NCBI GenBank assembly: GCA_023614405.1
Contig: CM042687.1
Coordinates: 69,112,992 to 69,176,991, forward strand
DNA: 64,000 nucleotides
Origin: Avena insularis
Taxonomy: Eukaryota > Streptophyta > Magnoliopsida > Poales > Poaceae
Direction of reading: 5' to 3'
Shown here: piece after piece, positions 11,733 to 22,230 of the stretch
How the letters are laid out: the number at the start of each line of letters is the position of its first letter
Position numbering within the stretch: the first letter of the stretch is position 1
Made by a program: the position numbers and the translations under genes
The notes under the pieces: generated by a model
What the model was told of the DNA's origin: nothing
Databases searched by the model: none
The model's input: the letters and a program-made list of their open reading frames with translations, nothing else

Positions 11733-13140
11733 TGATGAGTGCATATTTGCATCATGTTTTATATTATTATTTTGCATTGTAGATGTAGGATCTTGGTATT
11801 TTATGGCGTCCGCACGCACTTTTATGTTTATTTTCACCAGGATTGGGACATATGATGGATCCGATGAACACAATTCTTGGACCAGTTATATTGGAGTGAA
11901 AAGGATCCAAAAACTACGTAAATTGCTTATTTAGGAAATATTAATAACACCAGAAAAAACCCGAAGCAATTGAGTCATACGGAAGGTTTAACGACCAACT
12001 ATACTGCGGGAGAACTTTTCCAGGCGTATAGTTCCCGTTGTATAGTTAGCGCCAACATCGCCTCCTCAAATAGTTTCACCCCATGCATTTGGATCGGAGA
12101 GACGACATACAGAACACCTAGAAATCGCCGGAACCTAACCTCCGGAAGGCATCTAGAGGGGAATTCATCCACCGGAGATCCATCTTCACCCTACACAGAT
12201 CTGGGAGCCTAAGGCATCGATCTCCATCATCAACCGCTGCATCACCACCATCTCCATCTGTCCCATCTACATCTTGTCTAGATCTTATTGTAATTTCCGT
12301 ACTCGTTGTGGAATTATATAGTACTATTCATCTATGATAGATTCCATTGTCTTTGCCATGATGTTGATTGCCTCCATGTCTGAGTAGATCATTAGTTCTT
12401 GGGGAGATGGAGAAAACCTAGTATGAGATTGGAATAAGATAAAGTTTAGTATGATATTCATCGCTGTGTCCATATGTTAGACTGTCTACATCTTGATGTT
12501 GGGAGAAGTCGACCTCTCAATATTTGCCTCTTATAGGGACTTGATGGAGGGAGCTACTTATTGGTAGATGGAGGGAAGTTAGCACTTATAGTGAGTATAA
12601 AGATGTTGGCACCCGTACGTATCAACTTGGGAATCGAGGAACCTCACAAAACACTATCCATGCCATGGGATACGTCCTGCGGGATTACGTCTCTTAATAG
12701 CACGGTAATTCAATTGATGTTGATTGCTGTCTGTTGTGGTTATGAGGATAATTTGAGCAGTGATTGCTGCCTATTTGTCCAAATACGGAGTTCCTTCCAC
12801 ACATACATAGTTGAGAATGTTCATGATAATAATCTTTACCATATCCGCTAATCCCTGAGAATGCTTTTTTCACTAAAGTTTCAAATCTCTTTTACAAATG
12901 CGATACTTATTTTCTGTATTCAGTTTAATTTACTTAATTCATTGTTCTCTTATACAAAAACCCCCCAAACACCTTTTTATGCAATATTCACATTTTATCT
13001 TGTCTCTTAGAACTTTACCTAGCATTTCTATTTTCAGTATTTATTTCAAGAATTCTTAGACTTCAGACTCCTGCTCCCTGTGGGATCGATATATTTATTT
13101 CGAAACTAGCTATAACCGATCTATGCACTTGCAGTCATCA
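11733..13140 (+). repeat. 5' LTR of element B
   Basis: 1,408 bp, TGATGAGTGCAT...TTGCAGTCATCA. It pairs with 30458-31887. The palindrome cluster is at 11987-12056. Confidence 0.95.
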
Positions 13141-13150
13141 AGCTATTTTC

Positions 13151-13169
13151 TGGCGCCGTTGCCGGGGAG
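13151..13169 (+). other. Primer binding site of B, tRNA-Asp type
   Basis: TGGCGCCGTTGCCGGGGAG lies 10 bases after the LTR. Its first 18 bases match the complement of the plant tRNA-Asp(GUC) 3' end. Confidence 0.93.
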
Positions 13170-13251
13170 CTAAGTGTTGTAGGTCTTTTAGTTTTTGCTT
13201 ATTTACTTTAGTTTTGTTAAGTTTTGTTTTGAGTTACATGTTTCCACCAAC

Positions 13252-14046
13252 ATGATGTAGTTTGAGCATATGACTAGTGCTAACCCACTCAACCACTTTG
13301 GGAAGCCCCATGATATTTATAAGAGAGACAACTCCAACAAGAAGGTAAGGGGGTTTGAAATAAATCCTCTACTACTTGGTATTTTACACAAAAAGCAATT
13401 TACTGGAGATGAAGAAGATCCTGATCCATATGAGCATATTGCGTGTTTCAAAGATATATGTGGCACGTTCCAATTGACAGGGTATACCTACGATGAGGTA
13501 AGGGTTAAACTTTTTTGTCAAACTTTGACGAGTACAACTCTCTCATGGTATAGATCTCTACCCTCAGAAGCCACTACTACTTGGGATAATTTAGCTTGCG
13601 AATTTCTATCTAAATATTACCCATTATCAAAATCCTTTGGAATCAGGTGTCTTATAATGAATTTGATGAACTGTCCTAATGAAGGACTTGTAAGAGCTTA
13701 TATAAGATTTAAAGATTTACTTATTCAATGTCCTCACCATGATTTGCCTGAATGGTATTTATTGCATATCTTTTATGGTCGTTTAATTGAACCTAATAAA
13801 ATTGAACTAGACTCTTGCACGAGAGGAGATTTTATGGATTTACCTATAACTAAAGCTTGGGATTTACTTAATAGAATTTGCGATCATAGAGTTTCGTGGA
13901 ATTTTGGTCTATGAAGTGAAGGAGGCACATAAATAGATCATGAATGTATTCACGACTATAATAAAAAAGGCCATGTTAATGAATTATCTAAAGAGCTTTA
14001 TTTAGATTCATATCTTGTGTTGCAAGTTGTTAAGGCTTGTACATAA
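13252..14046 (+). pseudogene. gag of element B, broken
   Basis: The ATG equivalent to A's start (13252) is followed by ATG TAG, so its reading ends at 13260. The next in-frame methionine (13270, MTSANPLNHFGKPHDI) opens 214 codons of good gag: FEINPLLLGILHKKQFTG, DPYEHIACFKDICGTF, a TTLSWYRSLPSEATTTW segment and YIRFKDLLIQC. TGA at 13912-13914 is private to B. TAA codons at 13930-13932 and 14044-14046 are shared with A. Between them the frame reads on through HDYNKKGHVNELSKELYLD without a shift, unlike A. The protein would form the RNA-packaging particle if intact. No zinc knuckle is visible. Confidence 0.85.
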
Positions 14047-15074
14047 CACATCAAGGCTCCAAAAGAGGGTTTGGCCAAGTATGATCCACCATCCAAACCT
14101 TATAAGAAAAGAGAAGTCAAAGCAACATTGGCCTCCCTAGAACCAATGTATGATATAACTTTACCTAACATTGCACATAAGCATATTTTGGAGAATGAAC
14201 AGGTCAAGGCAGTACAGGAGGAGAAAGAAGATGAAAGTGTGCCAATAATTGAAGAACATCTGGATGAAACCAAAGACAAAAATCTAACCAAGGAAGCAAT
14301 CATGGCTATGTATGCACATTGTAACATAGTTGAACTTGATGAAGAGACTTCTATATTGGTTGAAGGTAAAATTAAGGTAAAAGATGTGGGTAAGCCTTAA
14401 AATTCCCTACATATTTAAAGAAACCTCGCATTACGGTTTATGTGATCTTGGCACCAAATTTAATGTTATATCCTATGACATCTATTTATAAATAAAAGAA
14501 GAGATATCACTGGCTACAATAGAAAATACTGATATGACAATCATGTTAGCCAATAAAAATCTTAGAATTCCAATGGGAGTTTTTGAAGATGCAACTGTCA
14601 CAATTGGCAATAAAAATTTCCCTATCGATATTATAGTTGTTGATATGTCAGTTGACACTCTTTGCCCAATCATATTTGGAAGATTTTTTTGAAAGATATA
14701 GGTGCCACAGTCGACTTCAAAAAGGAGGTTGTATCTCTTAAGCTTGGGAAAGCAGAAAAATAATTCCACTTTTCCAAATTTAAAGACAAACCTCTACATA
14801 TACAAGAAGAGGAGAAAGAGAAGACTATCAAGGAGATGGAAGATCTTCTCTTAAATAATCAAGATGAAGAAATAAATGAAGACCCAAATTGTGAAGAAAT
14901 AATTATGGAGGACAGAACTTTAGAAGAATTCGAAAGTGAATTTGATTCATTTACCATTGAAGAACCTCCAACTAATGAAGCTTTTGAAGAGACAGAAAAG
15001 AGAGGGGATGAAGAATTACCACCCCCAGAATTTAAAACTCTACCAGACAATCTTAAGTATATAGATTCTTAGAT
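14047..15074 (+). pseudogene. gag C-terminus and protease of B, broken
   Basis: Homologous to 4626-5624 plus the linker in A. The frame is open from 14047 to TAA 14398-14400 (linker with KREVKATLASLEP, then KVKDVGKP). The protease follows only in pieces: an active-site remnant CDLGTKFNVIS, a stop in place of a codon near 14490, ATIGNKNFPIDIIVVD, and a one-base loss in the FGR-F segment near 14690. An acidic linker (about 14836-15072, MEDLLLNNQDEEI...) precedes a TAG and a small frame change before RT. The damage here is private to B, in contrast to the gag stops shared with A. Confidence 0.8.
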
Positions 15075-16110
15075 GATACTAATAAATTCCCTATTATTAG
15101 TGCTAAACTTTTAGGGGAAGAAGAAGAAAAACTCATGAAGGTACTAAATGAGCACCACAAGGCCTTTGGATACTCAATGGACGACTTGAAGGGTATTAGT
15201 CCCATGATATCCTCCCATCGAATATTCATGGAGGAAGGTTCTAAACCAGTTGCAGAATTTAATAGAAGACTAAAGCCTGAAATTAAGGAAGTGGTAAGAA
15301 AAGAAATAGTATGCCTACTTGATGCAGGTATAATTTATCCTATAAAACAAAGTGAATGCGTAAGTCCTATTCATTGTGTTCCTAAGAAAGGCGGCTTTAC
15401 TGTTTTTCCTAATGAAAACAATGAATTGATACCTACTAGAACTATTGTTGGACAAAGGGTGTGCATAGATTTCAGGAAATTGAATAAGGAAACAAGGAAA
15501 GATCACTATCCTTTACCGTTCATAGATCAAACTTTAGAGAGGTTAGCAAACCACACTCATTTTTGCTACTTGGACGGATATTCCGGTTTTTCCCAAATAG
15601 CTGTTCATCCTGATGACCAACTTAAAACAACCTTCATTAGTCCTTATGGTTTTTACCGATGCATGCCTTTTGGTTTATGTAATGCTCCAGCTACTTTTCA
15701 AAGATGCATGACTACTATTTTTGCAGACTTTATAGAACTGATAATGGAAGTATTTATGGATGATTTTTCTGTCTATGGAACTTCGTTTACTAGTTGCTTG
15801 GATAATCTCAATAGAATTTTGCAGCATTGCAAAGAAACCAATCTTGTATTAAACTGGGAGAAGTGCTATTTTATGGTCAAAGAAGGCATAGTCCTTGGAC
15901 ATAAAGTATCAAGTAAGGGTATTGAAGTAGATAGGGTTAAAGTTGAAGCAATAGAGAGAATGCCACAACCAAGGGACGTAAAAGGTATAAGAAGTTTTCT
16001 TGGTCATGTAGGATTTTATAGAAGATTCGTTAGGAATTTTTCTGGAATTTCTACACCGTTGACTAATCTGTTGCAAAAAGGAGTAAGATTCAATTTTGAT
16101 GATAACTGCC
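15075..16110 (+). pseudogene. Reverse transcriptase of B, truncated by element D
   Basis: The frame is open from about 15105 through the RT domain: REIVCLLDAGIIYPIK, CVSPIHCVPKKGGF, VCIDFRKLNKETRKDHYPLP, CYLDGYSGFSQIAVHPDD, YRCMPFGLCNAPATFQR and the catalytic box FMDD at about 15756-15767. The thumb reads FLGHVGFYRRFVRNFSG. Coding matches A up to FNFDDNCL at 16110 and then runs into D's LTR. The RNase H half is not found on the other side of D; a deletion removed it. B's RT core is less damaged than A's, which has a stop before MPFGL. A long apparent frame continuing to 16220 is chimeric, its tail being D's LTR. Confidence 0.9.
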
Positions 16111-17485
16111 TGATGACCCACAAGTATAGGGGATCACAACAGTCTTCTAGGGTAGTATTACCTAATTTATTGATTCGACACAAGGGGAGCCAAAGAATAC
16201 TTGCAAGCCTTAACAATTGAGTTGTCAATTCATATGCACCTGGAAATAGTTCTTGCTCACAGAAGTTTATCAGTAGCAACAGTTTATAGTAGCAACAGCA
16301 GCAACAAAACATGAGCAATAGTAACGGTAGTAGCAAATAGTGGGATATGAGTGCGGTAGGCATAGGGATGGATGGATGGGCGTTGCATGGACGAGTCTAA
16401 ACATGTAACTTCAAAATCTAGGGCAACTGCAGATAAATAAGAATAAGCATCCAAGTACTAAACAATCCTAGACATGTGCTCCATATATAGTCATGCATGC
16501 TCGCAATGAGAACTTGAACAACATCTTTTTTCCTTCCATCCCGTGGTAGCGGGGCCTCAAGGGAACTACTGGCAATTAAGGTACTCCTTTTAATAGAGCA
16601 CCGGAGCAAAGTATTAACACTCTGTGAACACATGTGATCCTCACACCACAGCCATCCCCTCCGGTTGTCCCAATTTCTGTCACTTCGGGGCCTTTCGATC
16701 TGGACAATGATATGTGTACACAACTTGCAGATAAGATCACAAACAATACTATCATAATGATTCAATAATAAGTTCAGATCTGAGATCATGGCACTCGGGC
16801 CCTAGTGACAAGAATTAAGCACAACAAGTTGCAACAAAGTCAAATAGCACTAATAGAGATACTAGGCACCATGCCTTACTAATCTTATTCGATTACATGA
16901 TAGAACTCATCCAATCCCTACCATCCCCATAGCCTACAGTGGGGGATTACTCACTCATGGATGAGGGAAACATCAATGGTTGATGGAGAGGCGTTGGTGA
17001 TGACGATGGCGATGATCCTCTCCAAATTCCCCGTCCCGGCAGGGTGCCAGAACGGAGTTTCTGGATCCGAATCGCGACTTCTGGTGGTGGCGACACAGCG
17101 AAACTCTTTCTGGAAAAACATCGAACCCCCTCGGTTTTTAGGTCAAGGGGTAACTTATAGGCGAAGAGGGAGCCCAAGGGGGTGCCTTGGGTGGCCGCAC
17201 CCCCTAGGAGCGGCCAGGCCTAGCCCGTGCCTAGCAGGGGTGTGGGCCCCCTAGGCCTCCACTCCGTCTCGTGTTCTGGATCTGTGGATCTTCTGGTGAA
17301 ATAGGATTTTTTGCATATTTTCCAAAAATTTTCCCGATAGTTGATTTTCTGCACAAAAACAAAACACCAAGGTAATTCTGCTGAAAACAGCGTTAGTCCG
17401 TGTTAGTTGTATCCAAATCACACAAGTTTAGAGGAGAAACAATAGCAAAAGTGTTCAAGAAAGTAGATACGTTTTGGACGTATCA
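16111..17485 (-). repeat. 3' LTR of element D
   Basis: 1,375 bp, minus strand TGATACGTCCAAAACGTATC...GGGTCATCA. Same family as C, G and the F LTR. Confidence 0.93.
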
Positions 17486-17499
17486 ACTCCCCCAAGCTT
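17486..17499 (-). other. Polypurine tract of D
   Basis: Minus-strand AAGCTTGGGGGAGT directly abuts the 3' LTR, fixing D's orientation. Confidence 0.85.
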
Positions 17500-19157
17500 A
17501 GCTTATTGCTTGTCCTCAAGCAATTCAGTTGAAAACTGAGTGCGATAAAAGAACTTTCACGAACACATTTGCTTCATATGATGTATATATTCTAAGCACA
17601 GGAGTAGATACTTAAACCATTCATAATAAGAAGTATGCAACTAAGTCTACTCAATAGTCATTGCAAGCTATGAAGAGAAACCAACTCAATAATAATAAGT
17701 AGCATGAAACATAAACATAGGCAACATTGCAATGCTCATAAAAAGGTATGATAGAGTGGTATCTCGCTTGCCTTTGTTTGTAGAGCACAATATAAATGCC
17801 AAGGCACCTCTAAAGTTCAAGTGAAGACTAGAAGTAAAAATATCAGAGATACAAGCATCAAAGTCATGACATAATTAACCAAGTTTTGGAACAAACACAA
17901 GAATGACAACTATCCTCTCAAGAAGGTGCTCATAGAATAAGTGGTGACTCAACAAGGAAGTGAAAAAGGTTTTGAAAGGTTTGAAAGGCTTCCTAATGCT
18001 GAAAGTAAGGTACTCACTAGCTTTGAGATCTCATTGCCCCTATCATAGGCATCTTTATGTGGTTAAGGTGAAAGTGTGGTCCAATATGAATTATATGCTT
18101 GACATACCATAAACTGGAAATCCCATGTCCCTTGAGTACGAGGGCCGCTCTGCATGCTACTCAAATTTGGTTACCTGTAAGTTCTTGTCATTGTAAATAC
18201 ATGCATATCATAGAGAACCGCCAACGGGGTACCCCTTGCACATGATATAGGAGCTATCCCATAATCAAAATGACAAGGCAAGCAAACAATGAGCATCTCA
18301 ACGACAAATGAGAGAGCAATAATTGTCATAATCATGCTTGCAACAAAATGGGACTAATTATGGCATGAAAGTGATACAAGAACTCTGATGCAAAATAAAT
18401 CATCGAGGCTTACTGACTATTGTTTAGTCATGTGCCAAGTCGATTCACATGAAACATTCAGAGGAGGATACCACAATTCCATACCAAAATATGAATAAAA
18501 CAATGCAAGCAAACATTCATATGACATGCTACAAACTATTAGCAAGCTGGAACTAATCATGGACAAGCAAGAACTATTAAGTATCCATCAGTAACACACA
18601 CCTTACATGAACAGACTAAGCATGCTCACAATGATGAGTATATGTACAAAAATGAAAACAAATAGAGTTCGTTACCAACCTCTTACCACACCTCAAGTTG
18701 TCTTAATCTTCATTATTGCCCTTCACTTGTGTGACTTGAATAATAACATGAAACCAAAGTCCACTGAGAACGGTCGAACCCTGCAAAGAACTCACAAAAC
18801 CAAAGAAGAACAACAAATATTTTTGGTGTTTTCGAATTATTTCAAACAAGCAAACAAAGCCAAAACAAACAAAGCAAAAACAAATCAAACAAAGCAAAAT
18901 ATTTTTGGATTTTTCTTTAAGGGAAACCAAAGCTAAAAAGCAAATAAACAAACCAAGAGAAACAACGAAAATATTTTTGGTATTTTGTGTTTTGAGAAAG
19001 CAGGAACAAAACCAAAAAGAAAGCGAAACAATGGATATAAAAAGAACCGACCGAACATGATATATAGATGAGTGTGATGTCGGTATACCTCCCCCCAAGC
19101 TTAGGCTTTTGGCCTAAGTGGGGATCAACTCCATGGTGACCAAGTAGGTGCACCTCC
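17500..19157 (-). other. 3' spacer of D with a second polypurine-like tract
   Basis: No gene is seen. Bases 18780-19020 are a low-complexity CAAA/CAAAG-rich run on the plus strand. At 19091-19105 the minus strand reads TAAGCTTGGGGGGAG, a copy of the true polypurine tract, 1.6 kb upstream of the 3' LTR and just past the second ORF. Confidence 0.7.
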
Positions 19158-20230
19158 TTAGTACGATGAGGAGGCTCCCTCGTCCTGGTACGAGCTCGAG
19201 GACTCCCCTGTGTAGTATATAGAGGGGTTGTATGAGGGCGCGTCCCCCTGATAGTGTCCATGGAAACCAAGAATGCGCAGCTTGTCATCCGTCTCCTCCT
19301 TGGAGCGCGACAAAGGTCCCTGAGAAATACTGAACAAAGTGGTTTGGGGGAGATGGATCTCTCTCTTCCCCGTCAATAAAAATCATTCTATAAACCAAAC
19401 TCTCAAGGGTAGAGCCATTAGTGACAAAGTGGTGAGCCTTCATGGCAGCAAGATCAAGCCTATGAGGAGCCAAAAATGTACCATTTGGATCAACAACAAG
19501 GTCCAAGGTAGCAACAACATGTGCAACAATAAATCCACCATAAATGGGTCCCTTAGTAGCTAAGCGACAAGCAATGAGAGAACCAAGATTGTACTTAGTT
19601 TCTTTGTTGAGCGCAACATCTATGAAGGCCAAATGATAGATGGAAATATTACTAGTATTCTCCCTACCAAGAACACTAGTGGCAAGATAGTAAGCAAAGT
19701 ACACGATGGCTAGGAGTTGAATATTTCTTATCTTTCCCCGTTGAGATCTATGGTCATCATCATTGGTTATCCCGCGGTAGAGCTCCAACAAATCAGCTGA
19801 GCTAGAATCTTCTTCGCCGACCCAGCTATACCAAGTCCCAGGGCCTCACAAAATTTCTTCAATGTCATAGTGTAAGACCTGCCATAAATTTTGAAGGACA
19901 CATCTGGTTTGAATATGCTGTTAGTAAAAGAGAAGCTCTCCACAAACGTTTTAGTGAGCGTAACATATTGCACGCTCTCATCCCGCATTAGCTTGTTAGT
20001 CCAACCCTCCGAAACAAGGTCATAAAATCATCAAGAATCCCAGCAGCCCGCAAAAAGGTTAGGCAAGGAAAGGTGGAAGGGTGAGCATCCCCCTCTTCTC
20101 CCTTGTTGCCAAATCACGATGTGATGAGATCCTCATTGTATGAGGGCCTAGCTCGGGAGGATGATCTTGAAGGCCTTTCCCTCCTAGGTGCATCACTCTC
20201 AAATATTTCACCAAATGTGTGGTTGTCCAT
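19158..20230 (-). pseudogene. Second ORF of element D, conserved in F, broken
   Basis: The sense-strand ORF lies between protease and polypurine tract. ATG 20230 begins MDNHTFGEIFESDAPR, followed by an SSSRARPSYNEDL segment. TGA at 20116-20114 lies at the same codon as TGA 63298-63300 of F. Downstream frames hold DESVQYVTLTKTFVESF, FKPDVSFKIYGRSYTMTLKK (about 19925-19866), FCEALGLG, ELYRGITNDDD, GKIRNIQL..YFAYYLATSVLG, YNLGSLIACRLATKGPIYGG and LDLAAMKAHHFVTNGSTLES. The pattern resembles the putative plant transposon protein ORFs found in grass gypsy elements; that assignment is from memory of the family and untested. It is neither an RT nor an integrase, and its role is unknown. At least one frameshift, near 19780, breaks it. 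Confidence 0.7.
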
Positions 20231-21084
20231 GACCTCTTTTTTCTGAATTTTTTAGACAAACATCAAACCAAGTGATTTCCAAGTTGATAAATGATGAGAA
20301 ACTACTATAGGAACTTGCTAGACGGCTACACATGCATCAAAATGAAATCTCTAAGCATAGAACAAGCATGCAAGCTCACACAACCTGTCACCTATAGTAG
20401 CAAAATACTCAAGGTACAATCTACCAATCACAAATCTAATTGGACAAGCGGAGGAGGCACATACCAAGGAGCAATCCCTCCAAAAATTAGCAACAAAGAT
20501 GGGCTGAGCAAGGAGATCAAAATTCTCGAGCAAGAACAACAGGAACTCGAGCTTGAGAAAGTTTTCCGGTGTTTTTCGGGAGAGAGAAAGATGGCTGGGA
20601 GGAGGCACCTTGGAGGGGCCCAGGTGGGCCACACCCCACCCAGGCGCCACCTAGGGGTGCCCGCGCCCACAGGGGTGTGGTGGCCTAGGGTGGCCCCTGG
20701 GTCACTCTAGGTTTCCCTCTGCCCCTTTTTTCGAGGAAAAATTTATTTTGAATTTTCTGGCATTTTTTAGGAAACCTTATTTTTGGCCAATTTTCAGGGT
20801 ATGAAAATTGATTTTCTCGCAGAAACAATTTTTTTAGAAGAAGCAAAAGAAAACCAAAACCAAACTATAGAAGTTCTAAGACACTCTAACAAGCAAACAA
20901 CTAACAAAACTAAAGCTAGCAAAAGAAAAGGCAAAGACTAGGAAGGAGAAAAGTAAAAGAAAGAAAGTATAACCATAGTGAAAACATTATTTTGTTCATT
21001 AAAATCCTTTTGTTAACAAGGTTGATCAAGTCTTGTTACCAAAACAATCTTATATGAAACAAAACTTTGCATTCCACAAGGTGA
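20231..21084 (-). other. Spacer of D between protease and second ORF
   Basis: No gene is seen. A GC-rich patch at 20575-20720 contains an imperfect CACCCC/GGGGTG-rich region that also occurs in F (62680-62810). The remainder is A/T-rich. In an autonomous element RT, RNase H and integrase would fill several kilobases here; only about 850 bp are present. Confidence 0.7.
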
Positions 21085-22230
21085 TTATGTTACCTTAACC
21101 TTGATAGCAATGGTCCCAATCATAATAGTTTCAAAATTTTCTTGTGGAATGGGACAATATATTTCTCCAACCTTGATGCTCTCAATATTTTCAATCGAAT
21201 TTAGGCAATAGATTTTAGCAACCTTCTTAGGGAAATAGACAGTATGCTCTTTGTCATTAATATTGAATGTTACTTTTCCTTGATTACAATTGATGACAGC
21301 ACCTGCAGTATTAAGAAAAGGTCTCCCAAGTATAATAGACATATTATCATCTCTAGGCATCTCAAGCACAATAAAATCAGTTAAAACCAAGAAATTATGA
21401 GCCACTTGAACAGGAACATCCTCACATATACCAACAGGAATAGTAGTTGATTTATCAGCCATTTGCAAAGATATATCAGTTGGTATCAACTTTTCTAGCT
21501 GGAGTCTCTTGTAGAGAGAAAAAGGCATAACACTAACTCCAGCTTCCAGATCGCATAAAGCAGTTCTAACATAATTATTCTTAATAGAGCAAGGAATAGT
21601 TGGTATACCTGGATCACCAAGTTTCTTTGGAACCTTACCATTGAAGGAATAATTAGCAAGCAAAGTAGAAATTTACTCATTAGGAATCTTCCTTTTATTA
21701 GAGACAATATCCTTCATATACTTTGAATAAGGAGGCAACTTAATAGCATCAGTCAAAGGAATTTGCAAAAATAAAGGTTTCATCCACCCACAAAACTTGT
21801 TGTAGTGTTCCTCCTCCTTTGACTTGTGTTTCTTACCTGGAAAAGGCATAGGTTTCTGGACCCAAGGTTCTCTCTCACTTCCATGTTTCTTAGCAATAAA
21901 ATCTTCCTTAGTGTACCTGGTGTTCTTAGTGTGCTCCTCAGGTTGTTCCTCAACTTCCTCCTTATCAGGAGCATCATTTTTATCATTACCACTCTTAGTT
22001 TTAGCATCAGAGACAGATATACTATTAGGATCTACAGTAGGTTCAAGTGGTTCCTCAACTACCTTTTGTTTATTTTTCTTTCTCTTACGAGGACTACCAC
22101 TACTTTCACCTTGTTGAGAATCCTGCTCAATTCTTTTAGGGTGTCCTTCAGGATATAAAGGATCTTGAGCAGCTATACCACTCCTAGTTCTAATTCCATA
22201 AGCATGTTTATCTCCTGAGGCATTAACTAG
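21085..22230 (-). pseudogene. gag C-terminus and aspartic protease of D
   Basis: Minus strand. Right of 21675 are the basic gag tail (RKRKKNKQKVVEEPLE-like, with an RIEQDSQQGESSGSPRKRK segment) and FCGWMKPLFLQIPLTDAIK. A TAA near 21674 replaces a glutamate codon that is intact in F. The protease (from 21663) reads MLANYSFNGKVPKKLGDPG, active-site CDLEAGVSVMPFSLY (F keeps CDLGAGVSVMP), a MADKSTTIPVGICEDVPVQ flap-side segment and IILGRPFLNTAGAVI, the retropepsin C-terminal motif. It ends at TAA near 21085 after IPQENFETI. The active-site glycine is changed to glutamate, so this copy is probably inactive. E is inserted at the left edge of this coding region in the plus-strand view (22230/22231). 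Confidence 0.87.

Noticed and set aside
13151..13169. tRNA-like sequence at the primer sites (also 3730, 27601, 38912, 59577)
   Set aside because: Only 17-19 bases complementary to tRNA 3' ends occur, right after LTRs. No cloverleaf is present, so they are primer sites, not tRNA genes.
15135..16220. A 361-codon frame as a single RT protein
   Set aside because: The last ~36 codons are D's LTR; the true RT homology stops at the insertion point 16110.
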